Of a DNA stretch of 64,000 nt, positions 62,620-64,000 are shown one piece after another; the first letter of the stretch is position 1; each line of letters begins with the position of its first letter. A model generated the notes under the pieces. The model saw nothing but the letters and a program-made list of their open reading frames with translations. It had not been told where the DNA came from and ran no database searches. The DNA comes from Setophaga petechia. Its lineage: Eukaryota; Chordata; Aves; Passeriformes; Parulidae. The stretch lies in NCBI GenBank assembly GCA_024362935.1, contig JANCRA010000040.1, forward strand, positions 1,364,001 through 1,428,000, given 5' to 3'. The position numbers and the translations under genes were made by a program.

Positions 62620-62790
62620 GTGAGGTAGGGAAATGACATTACCCCTCTTCTACTGATGGAGACCTGAAACTAATGGCTTGCCTGAGATCTCAGAGGAAGA
62701 GTGTTGCAGAGTGTGGGTTCCCATGCAGATCTGCAGATCTGTCATGTCTTAGGCCAGTACTGTAAGCATCAGACCATCCTTTCCATCTTT
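62620..62790 (-). mobile_element. Old MIR/L2-like fragment, antisense
   Basis: 'tactgatggagacctgaaac', 'taatggcttgcctgagatct', 'cagagtgtgggttccc' and 'gcatcagaccatcctttcc' follow the antisense order of the tail shared by MIR and L2 elements: a gatggggaaactgag block, a ttgcccaaggtca block and an accatcctttcc block. Divergence is high, as expected for a repeat older than birds. Confidence 0.5.
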
Positions 62791-64000
62791 CACTCTAGTT
62801 AGAGGTTACTCGTGTTTCTTCAATAACAGGAAGGAAACTTAACCCTTCAGACAATATATATTTACTGTGCATGTCAGATCATCTGATGGTAAAGAGAAAT
62901 AAAAGTGGATGAGAAAGATGCATAAAACATATTTTAATGGCAAATCTTTTAGATCATAGTTTCCTGTATACAAATGGTGTAATATTTATCCCAGGTGCTC
63001 AACTGTGGTGTTGTATTTATAAAGATAATTGGAAAAACATGTTCTGTAAGTAAGAGTAATAGACATGCAGGCAGTATGTCCTTCAGGGCATAAGTAGTCA
63101 TAGGGGAGGTGTATGTATATTATACACAATCAGTAGAAGAGTTTCCATAGAAAAAAGCCTTTTAAGTAAGAAGCAAGTTATCTGCTTATCCAGTGATGGC
63201 TGTTTTTCAAAGTATAATATATTGGCATGCATTTTTCTGTTTGATTTGTATTCCTGGTGAGACAGACCACACTTTTTAGCAGCACCTTCAATGTTTATGG
63301 ACTGCTTTTTTGCACAGGGAGGAAAGAAACTAATGCTCCATCTCTGGAGAGAAAAATTCTGTTTATCAGGACATCTTGTTTACCAAGATTCCTCCTGAGA
63401 ATATGCTTTAACAGACCCAATTTTGATCTACAGAAACTGTTTACAACTGAGTTTTGAGTCCTTTAAGAAAATGTTTCTTAATGAAAAATGATCCAGACTC
63501 ATTATTCTATACATCCATTAGCCTTATTTGATTGAGCTGTAGGAGTATCAAGCAGCATCCATCCCTTAAGCATGTATTACAGTCATAGATTTGATTTCTT
63601 AGTTTCATTACATCCTACAGATCAGGGACTGCAAAACAGCTGTTTGTTCATAGCAGGGGCTAATTCTAGCTCCTTCAGTTGGCTCCTTCTATGTGTATTC
63701 ATTTCTCTACACCCCCTCGTACTGTGCAGAGTAAGTGAGCAGCTGGCATCTATGAGAAGTTTGCCCCATGCTTGCTACCAAGCAATCACCGAGCAGAGGA
63801 TTGGTGTGTTTTATCCCGATTGCCCAGTGTGTTTTGGCTTGAGCTCCAGTTCAGAGTCAAACAGTCAAGAAACCAAGGATTTGCAAAGGAGAAGGAAATC
63901 CAGAGATCTACAGATCTCAAGATTTTGCATTTAGCTTTTCTCCTGGTAGTTTTCTCAACCTATAAGGACATAAAATCCTGATGATGGCAGACAACACAGT

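Larger units (their letters stand above)
57982..64000 (+). other. FAT3: Intron (5' part), running off the window
   Basis: No continuation of the LamG domain was found, so the next exon lies beyond the window. The intron contains a short CAA/CAG triplet run (58,123-58,145), an A/C-rich tract (59,302-59,388), a diverged palindromic repeat (60,315-60,445), a candidate conserved element (61,190-61,560) and an old SINE/L2-like fragment (62,620-62,790). No other gene recognised. Confidence 0.8.

Overview
The window looks like a bird genome, probably passerine-like. The genes have exons and introns with GT/AG splice sites. Introns are AT-rich and CpG-poor. The interspersed repeats are mostly CR1 LINE 3' ends in both orientations, plus one solo endogenous-retrovirus LTR of a type common in birds. 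Species cannot be fixed from the sequence alone.

The window holds one recognisable gene, read on the + strand and incomplete at both ends: an atypical FAT-family cadherin, most likely FAT3. I identify 14 coding exons between 5,633 and 57,981. Spliced together they total 7,323 nt, which is 2,441 codons in one uninterrupted frame, and every exon junction agrees in phase. The encoded part starts at the end of one extracellular cadherin (EC) repeat and runs through about 21 more. It continues into the conserved region after the last EC, an EGF-like domain, and the start of a laminin-G domain. If the protein has the 34 ECs usual for this family, these are EC14 to EC34. The signal peptide, early repeats, most of LamG, later EGFs, transmembrane segment and cytoplasmic tail lie outside the window. 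FAT3 rather than FAT1 is a judgement from the residues around the EGF/LamG junction and the long introns. It was not tested by alignment.

Layout: 1-5,632 intron; 5,633-7,660 two exons; 11,317-15,390 one giant 4,074-bp exon with about 13 ECs; 15,391-22,609 intron with the solo LTR; 22,610-25,150 three exons; 25,151-38,756 a 13.6-kb intron with CR1 copies and a 101-bp, 98% identical inverted repeat; 38,757-49,462 six exons ending with the last EC and the region after it; 49,463-56,669 intron; 56,670-57,981 EGF and LamG-start exons; 57,982-64,000 intron.

I found no second protein-coding gene, tRNA, rRNA, CRISPR array or operon, and no convincing new biological system. The best leads are structural: the long inverted repeat, a perfect 16-bp hairpin, a 20-bp string shared by an exon and a CR1 copy, a CpG-dense exon in AT-rich surroundings, a 4-nt tandem splice donor, a possible intronic polyadenylation site, and unannotated stretches that look like conserved noncoding elements.
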